Assembly: GCA_943704415.1 (NCBI GenBank)
Contig: CALSCO010001750.1
Coordinates: 1 to 38,085 of the forward strand
Length of the DNA stretch: 38,085 nt
Source of the DNA: Parvularia atlantis
Taxonomy: Eukaryota; Opisthokonta; Rotosphaerida
Reading direction: 5' to 3'
Part shown: positions 9,129 through 19,615 of the stretch, in pieces
Position numbering within the stretch: position 1 is the first letter of the stretch
Layout of the letters: every line of letters begins with the position of its first letter
The notes under the pieces: generated by a model
What the model saw: the letters and a program-made list of their open reading frames with translations, nothing else
What the model was told of the DNA's origin: nothing
Databases searched by the model: none
Position numbers and translations under genes: made by a program

Positions 9129-10706
9129 ATGCGCGACAACGCGGCCCTGCACGACTGGGAGGCGGCCGCTCGGGCGTCACAGTCACGGCGGTGTCGGCGC
9201 GCGCACGTATTCGCTGGTGTTTTCGTCCTGGCCATGCTCGGGGCCGTGCTGTTTGTGACGAGCGTGCGGCCGTGCGTCGGCTGCGGCGTGACGCTGCACC
9301 TGACCCAGGTCGTCGTCGACGCGAGCGTAGCGGCGGGCGTCTCGAACGCCGACGCGGCACAGCCATTGGAGCTACTTCCACCGCCGACAGCGCCGCCGCC
9401 GACCGGCGCGGATGCCGAGCCGTCACCGCATGTCGCCCAGACTTCAGCAGCGCCGACAGTGCCCTTCACGCCCGTCGCAATGCCGACTTCGACTGTGGCA
9501 ATGAGGCCTGCCGCGCGGACCCGCATCCCGGACTCGTCCGGGCGGTGGATAGGCGTCGACGGTCACGGTGACGCGTTCAACGAGACGTGGGTGCCGGTCA
9601 TCGACCGTTATCTGAGCGCGTGCGCCAGTGCGGGCGTGCAGCTCATCCACCCCTGCCCGCGGCACGTGGTCGACCGCCAGATGCACTGGCACTGGGACGG
9701 ACTCGGCTCGCTCGTAGCGGCCGGCGTGACGGCGCAGGACGTGGTCGAGCAGTGCATGGACTCGCACACGATCGCGTTCGTGGGCGACTCAGTCACGAAG
9801 CAGACCGTGCAGGCGCTCGTGTGTATGCTCGCGGCTCAGCCAGGGCTGACGGTGCGGCCAACGACGAACGGGACTGTGCTGCTCAAGAGCTGGACCGTGA
9901 CGACCTCGATGGGCGGCGTGCTGACGGTACACAACGCGTACCCACACCTGACCAACACGCTCTTGCTGCAGCAGACGGTGCTCAACATGACCAAGAACGA
10001 CGCCGGCTACCTTGTCGAGCTCGACTTTACCCGCCTCAGCGACTCGTTCGAGCACCTGCTGCAGCTGGAGCACCTCGACTTTCTCAGCATCAACATGGGC
10101 GCGTGGCTGGCCGGCAACCGCGTCTTTGACACCACCCTCCCGCCGGCGCAACGGCCGCCGTACCTCACGCCGGCGTACCGTGACGAGCTGCACCGGCGCG
10201 TTCTCAACACGACCGCGGCGCTCCTCCAACAGCGCTTTGCCGAGCGCGCGCGGCGCGGCTGGACCAACCCGCTCCTAATCTACCGCAACAACGCGTTCAG
10301 CCACTTCCCCGCGGCCGACACAGCTGAGACCGCCGGCAACGCAACCATGACGGGCTTCCGCCGGCCGTGCGACTGGACCACGCCTGACCCAAACTTCCGC
10401 GCAGACCAGTACCTGGCCATGCCCACGATGCAGCGTTGGTCCGAGGACGCGCACCGTGTGCTTACCGACGCCGGGCTCGACTTTGTGCTGCTGGACGCGG
10501 GCGCTATCTCGAGCGCGCGGCGCGACGCGCACGCGAGCGGCTCCAACGGCCCCACCAAGCCGATCGACTGCCTCCACTTCTGCCTGCCGGGCGTGCCGGA
10601 CGTGTGGAACGACGCGCTGCTGCGGCACATCTGGGACTTGGACGCGTGCCGCGCGCGCCGCCGAACAAAGCGAGCGAACGATCGCCACGTGGCCCCACTT
10701 GTGTGA
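9129..10706 (+). CDS. Intronless type II membrane PC-esterase / TBL-like O-acyltransferase
   Basis: A single open frame of 525 residues with no intron. A short cytoplasmic N terminus is followed by one membrane segment (HVFAGVFVLAMLGAVLFVTS, about residues 35-54), a Pro/Thr-rich stalk, and a lumenal domain. The domain has the GDS motif (FVGDSVTKQ) and the closing Asp-His motif (DCLHFCLPGVPDVWNDALL), the two signatures of the PC-esterase/trichome-birefringence-like family (DUF231), whose members O-acetylate cell-wall or surface glycans in the Golgi. A conserved WDGLG-type segment and several N-x-T sequons (NTT, NMT, NGT, NAT) fit a lumenal location. The start chosen is the first ATG after the repeat-rich promoter; an upstream frame continues open through the poly-G run but looks non-coding. 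The donor and acceptor sugars are unknown. HIS4 starts 24 bp after its stop codon. Confidence 0.82.
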   Translation: MRDNAALHDWEAAARASQSRRCRRAHVFAGVFVLAMLGAVLFVTSVRPCVGCGVTLHLTQVVVDASVAAGVSNADAAQPLELLPPPTAPPPTGADAEPSPHVAQTSAAPTVPFTPVAMPTSTVAMRPAARTRIPDSSGRWIGVDGHGDAFNETWVPVIDRYLSACASAGVQLIHPCPRHVVDRQMHWHWDGLGSLVAAGVTAQDVVEQCMDSHTIAFVGDSVTKQTVQALVCMLAAQPGLTVRPTTNGTVLLKSWTVTTSMGGVLTVHNAYPHLTNTLLLQQTVLNMTKNDAGYLVELDFTRLSDSFEHLLQLEHLDFLSINMGAWLAGNRVFDTTLPPAQRPPYLTPAYRDELHRRVLNTTAALLQQRFAERARRGWTNPLLIYRNNAFSHFPAADTAETAGNATMTGFRRPCDWTTPDPNFRADQYLAMPTMQRWSEDAHRVLTDAGLDFVLLDAGAISSARRDAHASGSNGPTKPIDCLHFCLPGVPDVWNDALLRHIWDLDACRARRRTKRANDRHVAPLV

Positions 10707-10730
10707 CAGACGATCATCCGCACGTGACCG

Positions 10731-13700
10731 ATGCTCGTGCCGCTGGTTGACTTGGCCGCCTCTGCCGCCTCTGCCGCCTCTGCCGCTGCGGTGCGCGAGC
10801 TGCTCGTGTGCGGCCGCGTGTGCGTGTTGGTGCGGTCTGAGCAAGGCGCAGGAGACGTACATCAGCACGCGCATCGTGCGCCTGCCCGACGGCGCGATCG
10901 CACTGCCGGCCGGGGCCGCGGCGCACGACGGCCGCTTGTACGCGCGCGCGGGCGTGAGCGGCGTGGTGCAGGCCGCCAAGCTGCTCGATGCGGGCGCGGC
11001 CAAGGTCGTGCTCGAGGGCGCGACGACGCCGCGCGACGCCGTCGACAACCAGCAGCTGCCGTGGGACCGGCTCGTCGTCGCCGTCACCGTGCGCGACGGC
11101 GCGCCCGCCCTGCCCGCCGCCGCCACCCGCACCACACTCGCTCCGCCGGCCGTCGCGCCCGCGCACCTGGTCGACCTCATGACGACCGTCGCACCCGTTG
11201 CCGCCGCCGTGCTGCTCGAGTTTGCGCCCGACGCAGCCGTCGACGTCGCGCTCATCACCGCCGTCAAGCAGACCCTGCGCACGCATGCGCAGCTGCTCGT
11301 CGGCGGCGCGCACGCACTCGCCACCGCTACGTTGATCGCTGCAGTCGACAAGGCCGGCGCCGACACCGTGCTTGACGCCGCCGCGCTGGCCCGGCCCGAC
11401 GCGCCACTCGACCTCGCCGGCGCGCTCACGGCCGCGCTCGTCAGCGACCGCCCCGACGGCCTCTTCGCGACGCTCGTCGTGGACGAGCACGACGCGGCGC
11501 TGGGCCTGGTGTACTCGAGCGTCGCGTCCGTGCGCGAGGCGCTGCGGACGGGCCGCGGCGTGTACCAGTCGCGCCGCCACGGGCTGTGGCACAAGGGCGC
11601 GACGTCGGGCGCGACGCAGGACCTGCTGCGCATCGAGGCCGACTGCGACCGCGACGCGCTCAAGTTTGTCGTGCGGCAGCACGGCGCCGGTAAGAGCGAC
11701 TGCACTGAGAGAGACGTGTTGAGCGCGCGCGTTCTGACGGCGCATGCGCAGGCTTCTGCCACCTTGAGACGCGCACCTGCTTCGGCGACGCGCGCGGCCT
11801 GGCAGCGCTCGAGCACACGCTGCGTGAGCGCAAGGCACGTGCGTGCGAGCACGCGGCTCGTGCGGCTGACGGCGCGGTCACAGATCTCGGCGCCTGAGGG
11901 CTCGTACACCAAGCGGCTGTTTGACGATGCGGCGCTGCTGCGCGCCAAGATCATCGAGGAGGCGCACGAGCTGTGCGACGCCAAGATGCCTGCCGAGGTG
12001 CGCGCGTGGGGCGGGCAGCCGCAATGCGCAGAGCGCTGACGTCACCGGCGGCACAGGTTGCGGCCGAAGCGGCCGACGTGTTGTACTTTGTCCTGACCAA
12101 GTGCGCGGCCGCGGGCGTGACGCTGGCCGACGTGGAGGTGCGCTGGCTCGCGCCTGTGCCCGACGAGCAGATACCGACGCGTGGCCGACGCCGCTTTGGG
12201 CAGAACGTGCTCGACCAGCGCGCTCTTAAGGTCACGCGGCGCCCGGGCAACGCCAAACAGCAGTACGTCAACGGTACTGCCAAGGCGCAGGATCAGGCGC
12301 CAGCCGCACAGCAGGCGCCCGCCGAGCCCGCGCGCATCCGCATGCCGCAGTATCACCGCAAGCAGCTCGACGCCGCGGCCGAGGCGCGCCTGCTCAAGCG
12401 CCCGATCGTGGAGTCGTCCGACATCATGGGCCGCGTGCGCCCGATCCAGGAGGTGCGCGGTCGAGCTTCGTGCGCCGTTTTTCCCGCTGATGTGTGCGAG
12501 CGTCAGGCCGTGCGCTCGCGCGGCGATGCGGCCCTGCTCGAGCTGACCGAGAAGTTTGACCGCGTCAAGTTAAGCTCGCCGGTGCAGGACATGCGCGACC
12601 CGGCCCGCAAGCCGGTGCAGCTCGATCCCGGTGCGCGGCCCCGCCGGCAGCGCACGCGCGAACAGCGGACCAATGCGCCGCGAAGAGGTCAAGACCGCGA
12701 TCGACTTGGCCATGGGCAACGTGCGCCGCTTCCACGAGGCGCAAGTGTCGGCGCCGCTTGCGCTCGAGACGATGCCGGGCGTGGTGTGCTCGCGCTTCAC
12801 GCGGCCGATCGAGCGCGTCGGCCTGTACGTGCCCGGTGGCACGGCGGTGCGTGGCATGGCGGTGCCCTCGTGTGGCGCTCAACGCAGCGCAGATCCTCCC
12901 GTCGACGGCGTACATGCTCGGCGTGCCGGCCAAGGTCGCTGGGTGCAAGGAGATCATCCTCGCGAGCCCGCCGGGCCCTGACGGCAACATCGCGCCCGAG
13001 GTCGAGTACATCGCGGAGCAGGTGCGGCGCGTGCTCTGCTTGTGTCGCGCGTGTGTGTGGGCTCACGCAGTACGGGCGCAGATCGGCGCGTCGCGCATCC
13101 TCAAGGCCGGCGGCGCGCAGGCCGTGTTTGCGATGGCGTACGGTACTGAGTCCGTGCCCAAGGTTGACAAAATCTGCGGCCCGGGCAACCAGTACGTGAC
13201 TGCTGCGAAGATGCTTGTGCAGGTGCGTGGGCGTGCGCTGCAGGCTGCGTGTGTGCTGACGCGCGCGGCGCATGGTGCAGAACGACAGCAACGCCATGGT
13301 CGCGATCGACATGCCAGCGGGCCCGTCGGAAGTGCTGGTGTGCCGTGTGCTGCGCGGGAGTGTGGCAACGCTGATCGTGCACGCCGCAGGTCATCGCGGA
13401 CGCGTCGGCCAACCCGGCGTACGTCGCGGCGGACCTGCTGTCGCAGGCCGAGCACGGCCCGGACAGCCAGGTCGTGCTGCTCACGGTGGGCCTGACGGAT
13501 ACGCAGGTGGCGGCGATCGAGGACGAGGTGCGCCCGCAAGAGTGCTTCTGGGCACATGCTGACGTGCGCTGGTTGGTGGTGGGGCCGGCCGCGCAGCTTG
13601 AGCGCCAGGGCGAGGTGCTGCCGCGCGCCAGCATCGTGCGGCAGTCGGTGCCCAAGTCGTTCACGCTGCGGTGCGTAGCTCGGCTCACGCGCTCGGTACT

Positions 13701-14207
13701 GACGCTGTGCGCGCAACACAGCTGCGACACGCTTGAGGAGGCCGTGGCGTTCTCGAACGCGTACGCGCCCGAGCACCTGATCGTCAACATTGCCGACCCT
13801 GACAGCGTCATTCCGCTCGTGACCAACGCGGGCTCGGTGTTCCTGGGCGCGTACTCGTCCGAGAGGTGCGCGCCGCCCCCTACTGTGCGCCGCGCGGCTG
13901 ACGCGGGTTGCGCGGCAGCTGCGGCGACTACGCGTCCGGCACGAATCACACGCTGCCGACGTACGGCTACGCGCGCATGTACTCTGGCGTGAACACGGCG
14001 ACGTTCCTCAAGCACATCACGTCGCAAAAGGTGCGCCCCGCACGGCCCAGGCAGTACCATGCTCACGCACGTGCGTGCTCGCAGGTGTCGCGCGAGGGCC
14101 TGCTCAACATCGGCGACGCCGTAGCCACACTCGCGCACCGCGAGGGCCTCGAAGCGCACCGCAACGCGGTCGTGATCCGCCTGCACGACCTGCGCCAGGG
14201 CGCGTAA
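10731..14207 (+). CDS. HIS4: Trifunctional histidine biosynthesis protein HIS4
   Basis: About 13-14 exons encode the fungal fusion enzyme for steps 2, 3 and 10 of histidine synthesis. After a short Ala/Ser-rich exon (10731-10805), exon 2 (10852-11689) carries the N-terminal region and the phosphoribosyl-AMP cyclohydrolase core ([45 protein letters not shown]). The phosphoribosyl-ATP pyrophosphohydrolase part follows ([33 protein letters not shown]). Histidinol dehydrogenase fills the rest: [80 protein letters not shown] and [10 protein letters not shown]. The intron at 11835-11883 joins in frame only with a GC donor (AAG|GCACGT). The junction near 12615-12690 has two possible solutions. This fusion is known from fungi and is the best lineage marker in the window. 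Confidence 0.93.
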
Positions 14208-14253
14208 GGCGTGCTTCCTCTTGCTTTCTCTCTGTCAGTACCGTCGGCACACA

Positions 14254-14255
<2 letters not shown>

Positions 14256-14332
<77 letters not shown>
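14256..14332. repeat. (AC)n microsatellite, about 38 units
   Basis: A nearly perfect AC/GT dinucleotide tract fills the gap between the convergent HIS4 and F-box genes, 48 bp after the HIS4 stop. Both 3' ends may run into it. The exact unit count is likely to vary among isolates. Confidence 0.95.
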
Positions 14333-14335
<3 letters not shown>

Positions 14336-14346
14336 ACACACAGAGG

Positions 14347-15378
14347 CTAGCGCGGGGTGTCGGGCGCGTCGGCGTCGGTCTCAGCAAAGTCGCGCGAGTG
14401 GCACAGCAGGCGCTCGAGCGGGCCGTGCAGCGGTGTGTGTGCGAGGCCATCGAGGAGCCATCCGGTACAGCGCACGAAGGTGATAACGGTGTAGTACAGC
14501 TGGTCGTAGGGCTGCATGCTGACGCGGCCGACGAGGACGACGGTGAGGGCGGTGGCGAGGACGGGGCGCGGAAGGACAAAGGTCTGGAGCGCGTGGTTCT
14601 GCTTGACGGGGAACTCGAACGCGTCCAACACGCGGCGCGTCTCGCCGGGGCGAAGCAGGTCGAGCGCAAACTCGAAACGGACGCGCTGCGGCGCGAACAG
14701 CGGCTTGACGGGCTGCCAGTAGGCGCGGTGCGGGGCGATGGCGACGCTGTTGACGACGCAGACGCCGGGGCCGAGGCCGTATGCGAGCGTCTCGGTCGAG
14801 GCCGGGTCGGCGCTGCCGGCCGAGGACCAGTACAGGTCGGCGCTGTGGCTGAGCGTCTGGCCGATGTGCTGGTCGGGGAAGTCGGTGGAGGACGCGTGGT
14901 CGGCGGTGGCTGCGGGACATCGGGCGACGTTGTGCGGTCAGCAGCAGCAGCAATTGACCAGACGCGACGGCGCACCGATCAGCTCGCGCCGCGCGACGCC
15001 GTCCAGCACGCGCCGGAACAGCAGCAGCAGCTTCCAGTCGCGCGGGTCGCCCGGGCGGTGCGCGCGCCACCGCCGCACGTGCGCCGCGTCCAGCCCGCGC
15101 AGCGCGTGCGCCTTCCACAGCGCGCCGTGCGCCACCGCCGCGCGCCACCGGCGGCACACGCCCTCGGCCGCCGCCAGGTCCGCCGCCGCCGGCAGCAGCC
15201 GCAGCACGCCCTCCAGCAGCTCCAGCGCGAGCGCGCACGTGGCGTCCACGTCTTGCGCCACGGCGCCCGCGGCGACGGCAATCTTGGCGGCGCGCACCGC
15301 CGTCGCCGTCGCCGTTGCCGCCGTGGTCGTCGTCGTCGTCGTCGTCGTCGTGTCCTCGACCGCGGGCGACGCCTCCAT
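14347..15378 (-). CDS. F-box protein of the At4g00755 type
   Basis: Two exons (14976-15378 and 14347-14909) give 321 residues. The N terminus has a poly-Thr tract encoded by a trinucleotide repeat, then an F-box-like helix block ([26 protein letters not shown], broken here into [10 protein letters not shown] and VCRRWR as key parts, about residues 53-80). The C-terminal domain opens [17 protein letters not shown] and continues with [40 protein letters not shown] and FVLPRP, the order seen in the plant F-box protein At4g00755 and its relatives, which resembles a discoidin/galactose-binding fold. Such proteins are substrate adaptors of SCF ubiquitin ligases; the substrate is unknown. The single 66-nt intron starts GTGCGCC. 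The gene is followed on its own strand by the AC repeat and preceded by ARL8 194 bp upstream. Confidence 0.75.
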
Positions 15379-15572
15379 CGTCGCGGTGCGCGGGGCGAGG
15401 GCAGAGAGGAAAATGCGTGGTCTTTGTCATGGTACCCAGTGCTGCCTCGCGGACAGTCGACACGCACGCGACGCATTGGACGCACACGGAGACAACCGAC
15501 AGACACAAGAGGAGAGGAGGGAGAGAGCGGGGGGCGGGGCCAGGGAATGCGGCCCGACACGCACGCGCGTGC

Positions 15573-16502
15573 TCACTTGTTGCTCTTGGCGTGCTTTGTG
15601 AGCCACTGCAGCGTGATGTCGATGTTGACCGCGTTCTTGGCCGAGATCGAGTAGCAGCACACCTCGCGGTTCGAGATGGCCTTGAGGTCCCTGCGTAACC
15701 GCCGCACGACGCGTGAGACGAAACGGCACCGCTAGCGCCCGCGCGCGCGCACATCTTCTCAATCACGCCCTCGACCGCAAGCGCGTTGGGCAGGTCGTTC
15801 TTGTTGCCGAGCACGAGGATCGGGATCGACGCGAGCTGCGGCTTCTCCAGTAGGTTCTTGAGCTCGGTCTTGGCCGCGTCGAGCTTCTCGTGGTCTGCCG
15901 AGTCGACGACGAAGCTGTGTGATTGCGATGCGTGACGGCGACGTGGACGCGCGTCAGCTGCCCCGGCGTGTCAACGCAAACGGCGCGCGCGCCACGCACA
16001 CGATCGCATTGACGCCTCTGCAGTAGCGCTCCCACATGGACCGGAACCGCGGCTGGCCGCCGATGTCCCACAGCTTCATCGTCACGTTGCCCTTGGTCAC
16101 CTGCACGCGCACCGCGCCGCGTCGCGTTCAGCGCCCTTGCGCCGTGCGCCGTGCGCCGTGCGCCCGCCGCGCCTTGCGCATGTTGAAGCCGACCGTGGGG
16201 ATCATGTCCTCTGTGTACTGGCCATTCTGCGCGGGCCGGCGGGGCGTCACGTCCGCGTCCAGCCGCCGACAGCGGCGACGACGATGCGCACCGCCAGCAC
16301 GTTGACGAGGGTCGTCTTGCCGCTGTTCTGCAGGCCGACGAGCGTCAACTCCATCTCCTCCTGCCGCGCGCCACCGCCGCCGTTCGCCGCCGTGCGCCGT
16401 GCGCGTGAGCGGCCGCGGCCGCCTCGCACGACACCGCGCGCGCCGCACCCGCCAGAAGAGGCTCCGGAACCAGTCCAGCAGCGACTTGAACAGGAAGGCC
16501 AT
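15573..16502 (-). CDS. ARL8: ARL8-type small GTPase
   Basis: Six exons (16449-16502, 16292-16360, 16173-16226, 16000-16100, 15753-15914, 15573-15690) give 185 residues, the usual ARL8 length. The N-terminal amphipathic helix [17 protein letters not shown] replaces the myristoylated helix of other ARFs. GTPase motifs: GLQNSGKTT (P-loop), PTVGFNMRK (switch I), [16 protein letters not shown] (switch II), NKNDLPNAL and [11 protein letters not shown]8 links lysosomes to kinesin and to HOPS-type tethering in animals; a late endosome or vacuole role is the likely one here. The fourth intron (16101-16172) has no usable GT donor: the exon ends ATGCGCAAG and the intron starts GCGCGG, so it is a GC-AG intron. 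The remaining introns start GTGCG. Confidence 0.95.
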
Positions 16503-16736
16503 CGCCGCGTCCTTGCGTCAGGTGGCCCTGCCGTGGTCGTTCGCCCGCGTCAGCCGCCGCGACCGCACCGCCCGCCTCGTCCGCGTCGCACGGTGCCGTG
16601 CAGCACAGCCCCGCCAGCCCACCGCCACGGCAGCAGCGAACGGCAGCGGCGAACGCAGCAGCGAGAGAGCACAGAGAGCAGAGAGAGAGAGACGCCGCGT
16701 CGGCTGTTCGAGCAGCATCTAGAACGTTCCAAAACA

Positions 16737-19368
16737 CTATGAGCGTCTTGCTCGCGCCGCCTTCTCGTCCTCGTCGTCGATCTGCCCGGGCTCGCGTGCG
16801 TCGTCCGCGGCGGCGTCGTCGTGTGTGCGCTTGCGGCTGCTGCCGCCGCCGCCGCCGAGCTCGCGCTGATACTGCGCAAACAGCTCGACGCGCTGCTCCT
16901 CGCTCTCGATCGCGCTGAACGCGCTGCGCTCGACGATCGACGGCCGCACCTGCCGGGCCAGCGGCGTGAGCACGCAGTGGCGGCAGCGCTGCACACGCGC
17001 GCACCTCCTCCCACTTGCTCGCCGCCGTCACGTCGTGCTTGCGCAGGAGCGACAGGAACGCGTCGGCCTTTTTCTGCCGCTTCTTGTCGTCGTGCTTGGC
17101 CTGGTCCTCCTCGCGCCGCACGGCCTTCTGCAGCAGCTGCACGGCCGTCCGTGAGCCGTGCGCCTTCTGTGACCATGGTGCGCACACACGCACCTCCTCA
17201 AAGATGATGCCCTTGTTCACGTCGGTGATCGACGCCGTCCGCCCCTCGCCGTTGACCTGCGCCGCGGCGTCAGCTGCGGTTCCGGCGTGCGTGTCGCGAC
17301 GCACCGTCTGCAGGAAGACGGCCTTGGGCGTGTGCGGCGTCATCGTCACGTCGTGCACTTTAAGCAGCTCCTTGATCGCCTTCTTGTCGCGCGACAGCAG
17401 CTCCTCCAGCTGCGGCCGACCGCGCGATTTAGCAGTCGAGCACGCGCGCAATACGGCTGCACCTCCTCGATCTTGTCATAAAACAGGTCGAGCGGCGACG
17501 ACCTGCGCGGCGCGCACGTCAGCGGTGATACGCGCGACAGCACAGCAGCGCCGCACCCGGCTTGCCCAATCATCGTCACGAGCCGCGCGTCGTCGCGGAT
17601 CAGCGGCACAATGTCGGCCCAGCTCGTGCGCGCGTGCAGCTTGCCGCGCTGCTGCAGCTCGGCGAGCGTAGCTGAGGGCGCACGGTCAGCGCTGCCGGCG
17701 CGAGGCAACGCGCGATGGGGCAAGGGAGGCGTCTCCGACCAGTACAATCCCCCGGCGCCCCATGGCGCACAGAGCGCGAGGCCGACGGTATCCAGGGTCG
17801 TTCAGCGTGAGGGCAGTATGCACGAAACGCACCCTTGAACGCATCGCGGTTCTGGCGCTCCTTGCGCTTGCGCTGGCTGTCGGCGGCCTCGCGCTGCTGT
17901 TCAAACTGGCGTGGCGGCGCGTGAGCACGGTCGCACCGCACCACGGCAGCGTGGGCCACGCACGTTGCGCTCCAGGCCCTTCAAGTGGTCTTCGAACGCC
18001 GTCAGAAGCTCCAGCAGCGGCAGCGAGCTCATGTCGATGTCGTCTTGGAACGCCTGCCGCATGAGGAAGAGCTCCTGTGCCTGCTCCCACGTCGTCTCGT
18101 GCGTGATCTCGGTCATCTACGTCGCGCGCGTCAAGCTCGGCGCACACGCGACCAGCACCCGCGCCCCGCACCGACTCGAGCAGCCGCGTGAACTTGGCCA
18201 CGCCCTCGCCGCGCCGGCGCTTGAGCTCCTCGCGCTCGCGCTTGCGCAGCATCTCGATGTAGTCCTGCCGTTCGAGTCTTTAGCGGCGCAACGGCGCACG
18301 CAAACGGCGCGCGCGCACATCAAACGCGCTCTCGCGGTCACGGTCGCTCTCAAACAGCTGCCACGTCGGCCGCGCCACGAGCGCCTCGCGCACTTCGCGG
18401 AAGCGCGTGTTGACGTTGACGTTGAGCTCGGCCAGCAGTCGCTCAAACTCCTCGCGCGTCTGCGCGGCTCTGATGCGCTTCTCCTCCTGCGCAGCGCACA
18501 CGCGCACGCGCGTGGTCAGCGTAAGCGGCGTGCCTCACAGCAACGCGCCCCCACCTTCTCCTCGCGCTTGCGGTCCTCGATGTAGTCCTTGAACACGCTC
18601 TTGCGCTCGCCGATCGTCTTGAGCACGGTGTAGGCCGGGTGGTTGATGATGTGCCGCATGGCCTGCTCCCACGGCCAGTTGGTCTGCACGCCCTGTGTGC
18701 CGCACAGGTCAGCCACGCCGGCGACCGCATCGCCCGCCGCGCACTCGCTCGCGCAGCAGCTGCTTGAACGCGTCCACCGCGTCCTCGTGGTTGTCAAACT
18801 GCGCCGGCAGGTTGTTGAGGTCGAAGCGGAAGACGGCGGCAGCGAGCGGCACGGCGCTCGTCGCGCTCGACGGCTGCCGCAGCGCGGTCGCGGGCGATGA
18901 CGCGGCCGGGAGCGACACGGTGGCGGGCGAGGCGGGCGCGGGCGTGCCGGTCGGCGTGGGCTCGCTGCACGGTGCCGGCGGCGGCATGAGCGCGCAACGT
19001 ACGCGGCGCGGCGGCACGCGCCTGCGCTTGAAGTCGGGCGGCATATCCCACGTCGTCTGCTTCGTGTCGGGGTTGTAGTAGTACTTGCGCCCGTTCTCGG
19101 CCGTGTACTCCTTCCAGGGCGACGCGCTCTTGGCGCGCTGAAGCACGCATCGCGCACCGCTCAGACACCGCAAGCAGCGCAGCGCATGCGTCGCACCTCC
19201 TCGGGCGTCTTGAGGTCCTCGGGCTTGTCCCATGTCGACTGCTTCGTGAGCCGGTTGTAGTAGTACACCTTGCCGTCGGCCTGCCGGTGCTCACTCCAGG
19301 GCGACTGCGCGTGCGGCACGTCAGTGGCGAGCAGGGCCAGGGCCGGGCGGACGCACCGCGCTCTCCAT
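16737..19368 (-). CDS. PRP40: PRP40-like U1 snRNP/splicing protein with WW and FF domains
   Basis: Thirteen or fourteen exons encode about 611-620 residues. Exon 1 (19357-19368) has only four codons, MESA. Two WW domains follow (SPWSEHRQADGKVYYYN...W and SPWKEYTAENGRKYYYN...W), then a Pro/Ala/Thr-rich linker and several FF domains, starting AVDAFKQLLRE and including WPWEQAMRHIINHPAYTVL, AAQTREEFERLLAELNVN, THETTWEQAQELF and AKADAFLSLL-like segments. The C terminus is Gly-rich then acidic and basic. Prp40 bridges the 5' splice site complex (U1) to the branch-site complex, and the FF/WW arrangement, length and order fit well. Upstream sequence between this start and the transporter gene on the other strand is 247 bp. 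A 27-nt stretch at 17167-17193 has the look of an ultra-short intron but is also open in frame. One intron (17672-17832) is 161 nt, long for this genome. Confidence 0.9.
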
Positions 19369-19615
19369 CGCGAGGTCGCCCGAGGTCGCCCGAGGTCGCA
19401 CACGAGGACGTCAGCCACACCGGGCGGCGTCTGGCTGGCGCTACAATTCTGCGTTCCCGGCCCCGCGCTGCTCAACATGCCGCGCGGCCACGCTGTTCTC
19501 TTCCCGTTTGCGCCGCCATATCTGCGCGCGCGGAGCAGTGATATCCATGGCCGCGAAGAGGCCACACTGCACATCGCGTGGCTGGATCGCGAATATTGCA
19601 CTCACAGCCAGCCAG
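19369..19615. promoter_or_regulatory. Divergent intergenic region between PRP40 and the sugar-nucleotide transporter
   Basis: The 247 bp hold both promoters. A direct repeat of CGAGGTCGCC lies just upstream of the PRP40 start codon (about 19370-19398, three copies). The rest shows no recognisable element. Upstream in-frame ATGs for the transporter (for example near 19508 and 19549) fall here and are less likely starts. Confidence 0.35.

Noticed and set aside
14221-15654. 477-codon plus-strand open frame through the AC repeat and opposite the F-box gene
   Set aside because: It translates the microsatellite as Thr-His repeats and runs antisense to a gene with conserved domains; GC-rich antisense openness explains it.
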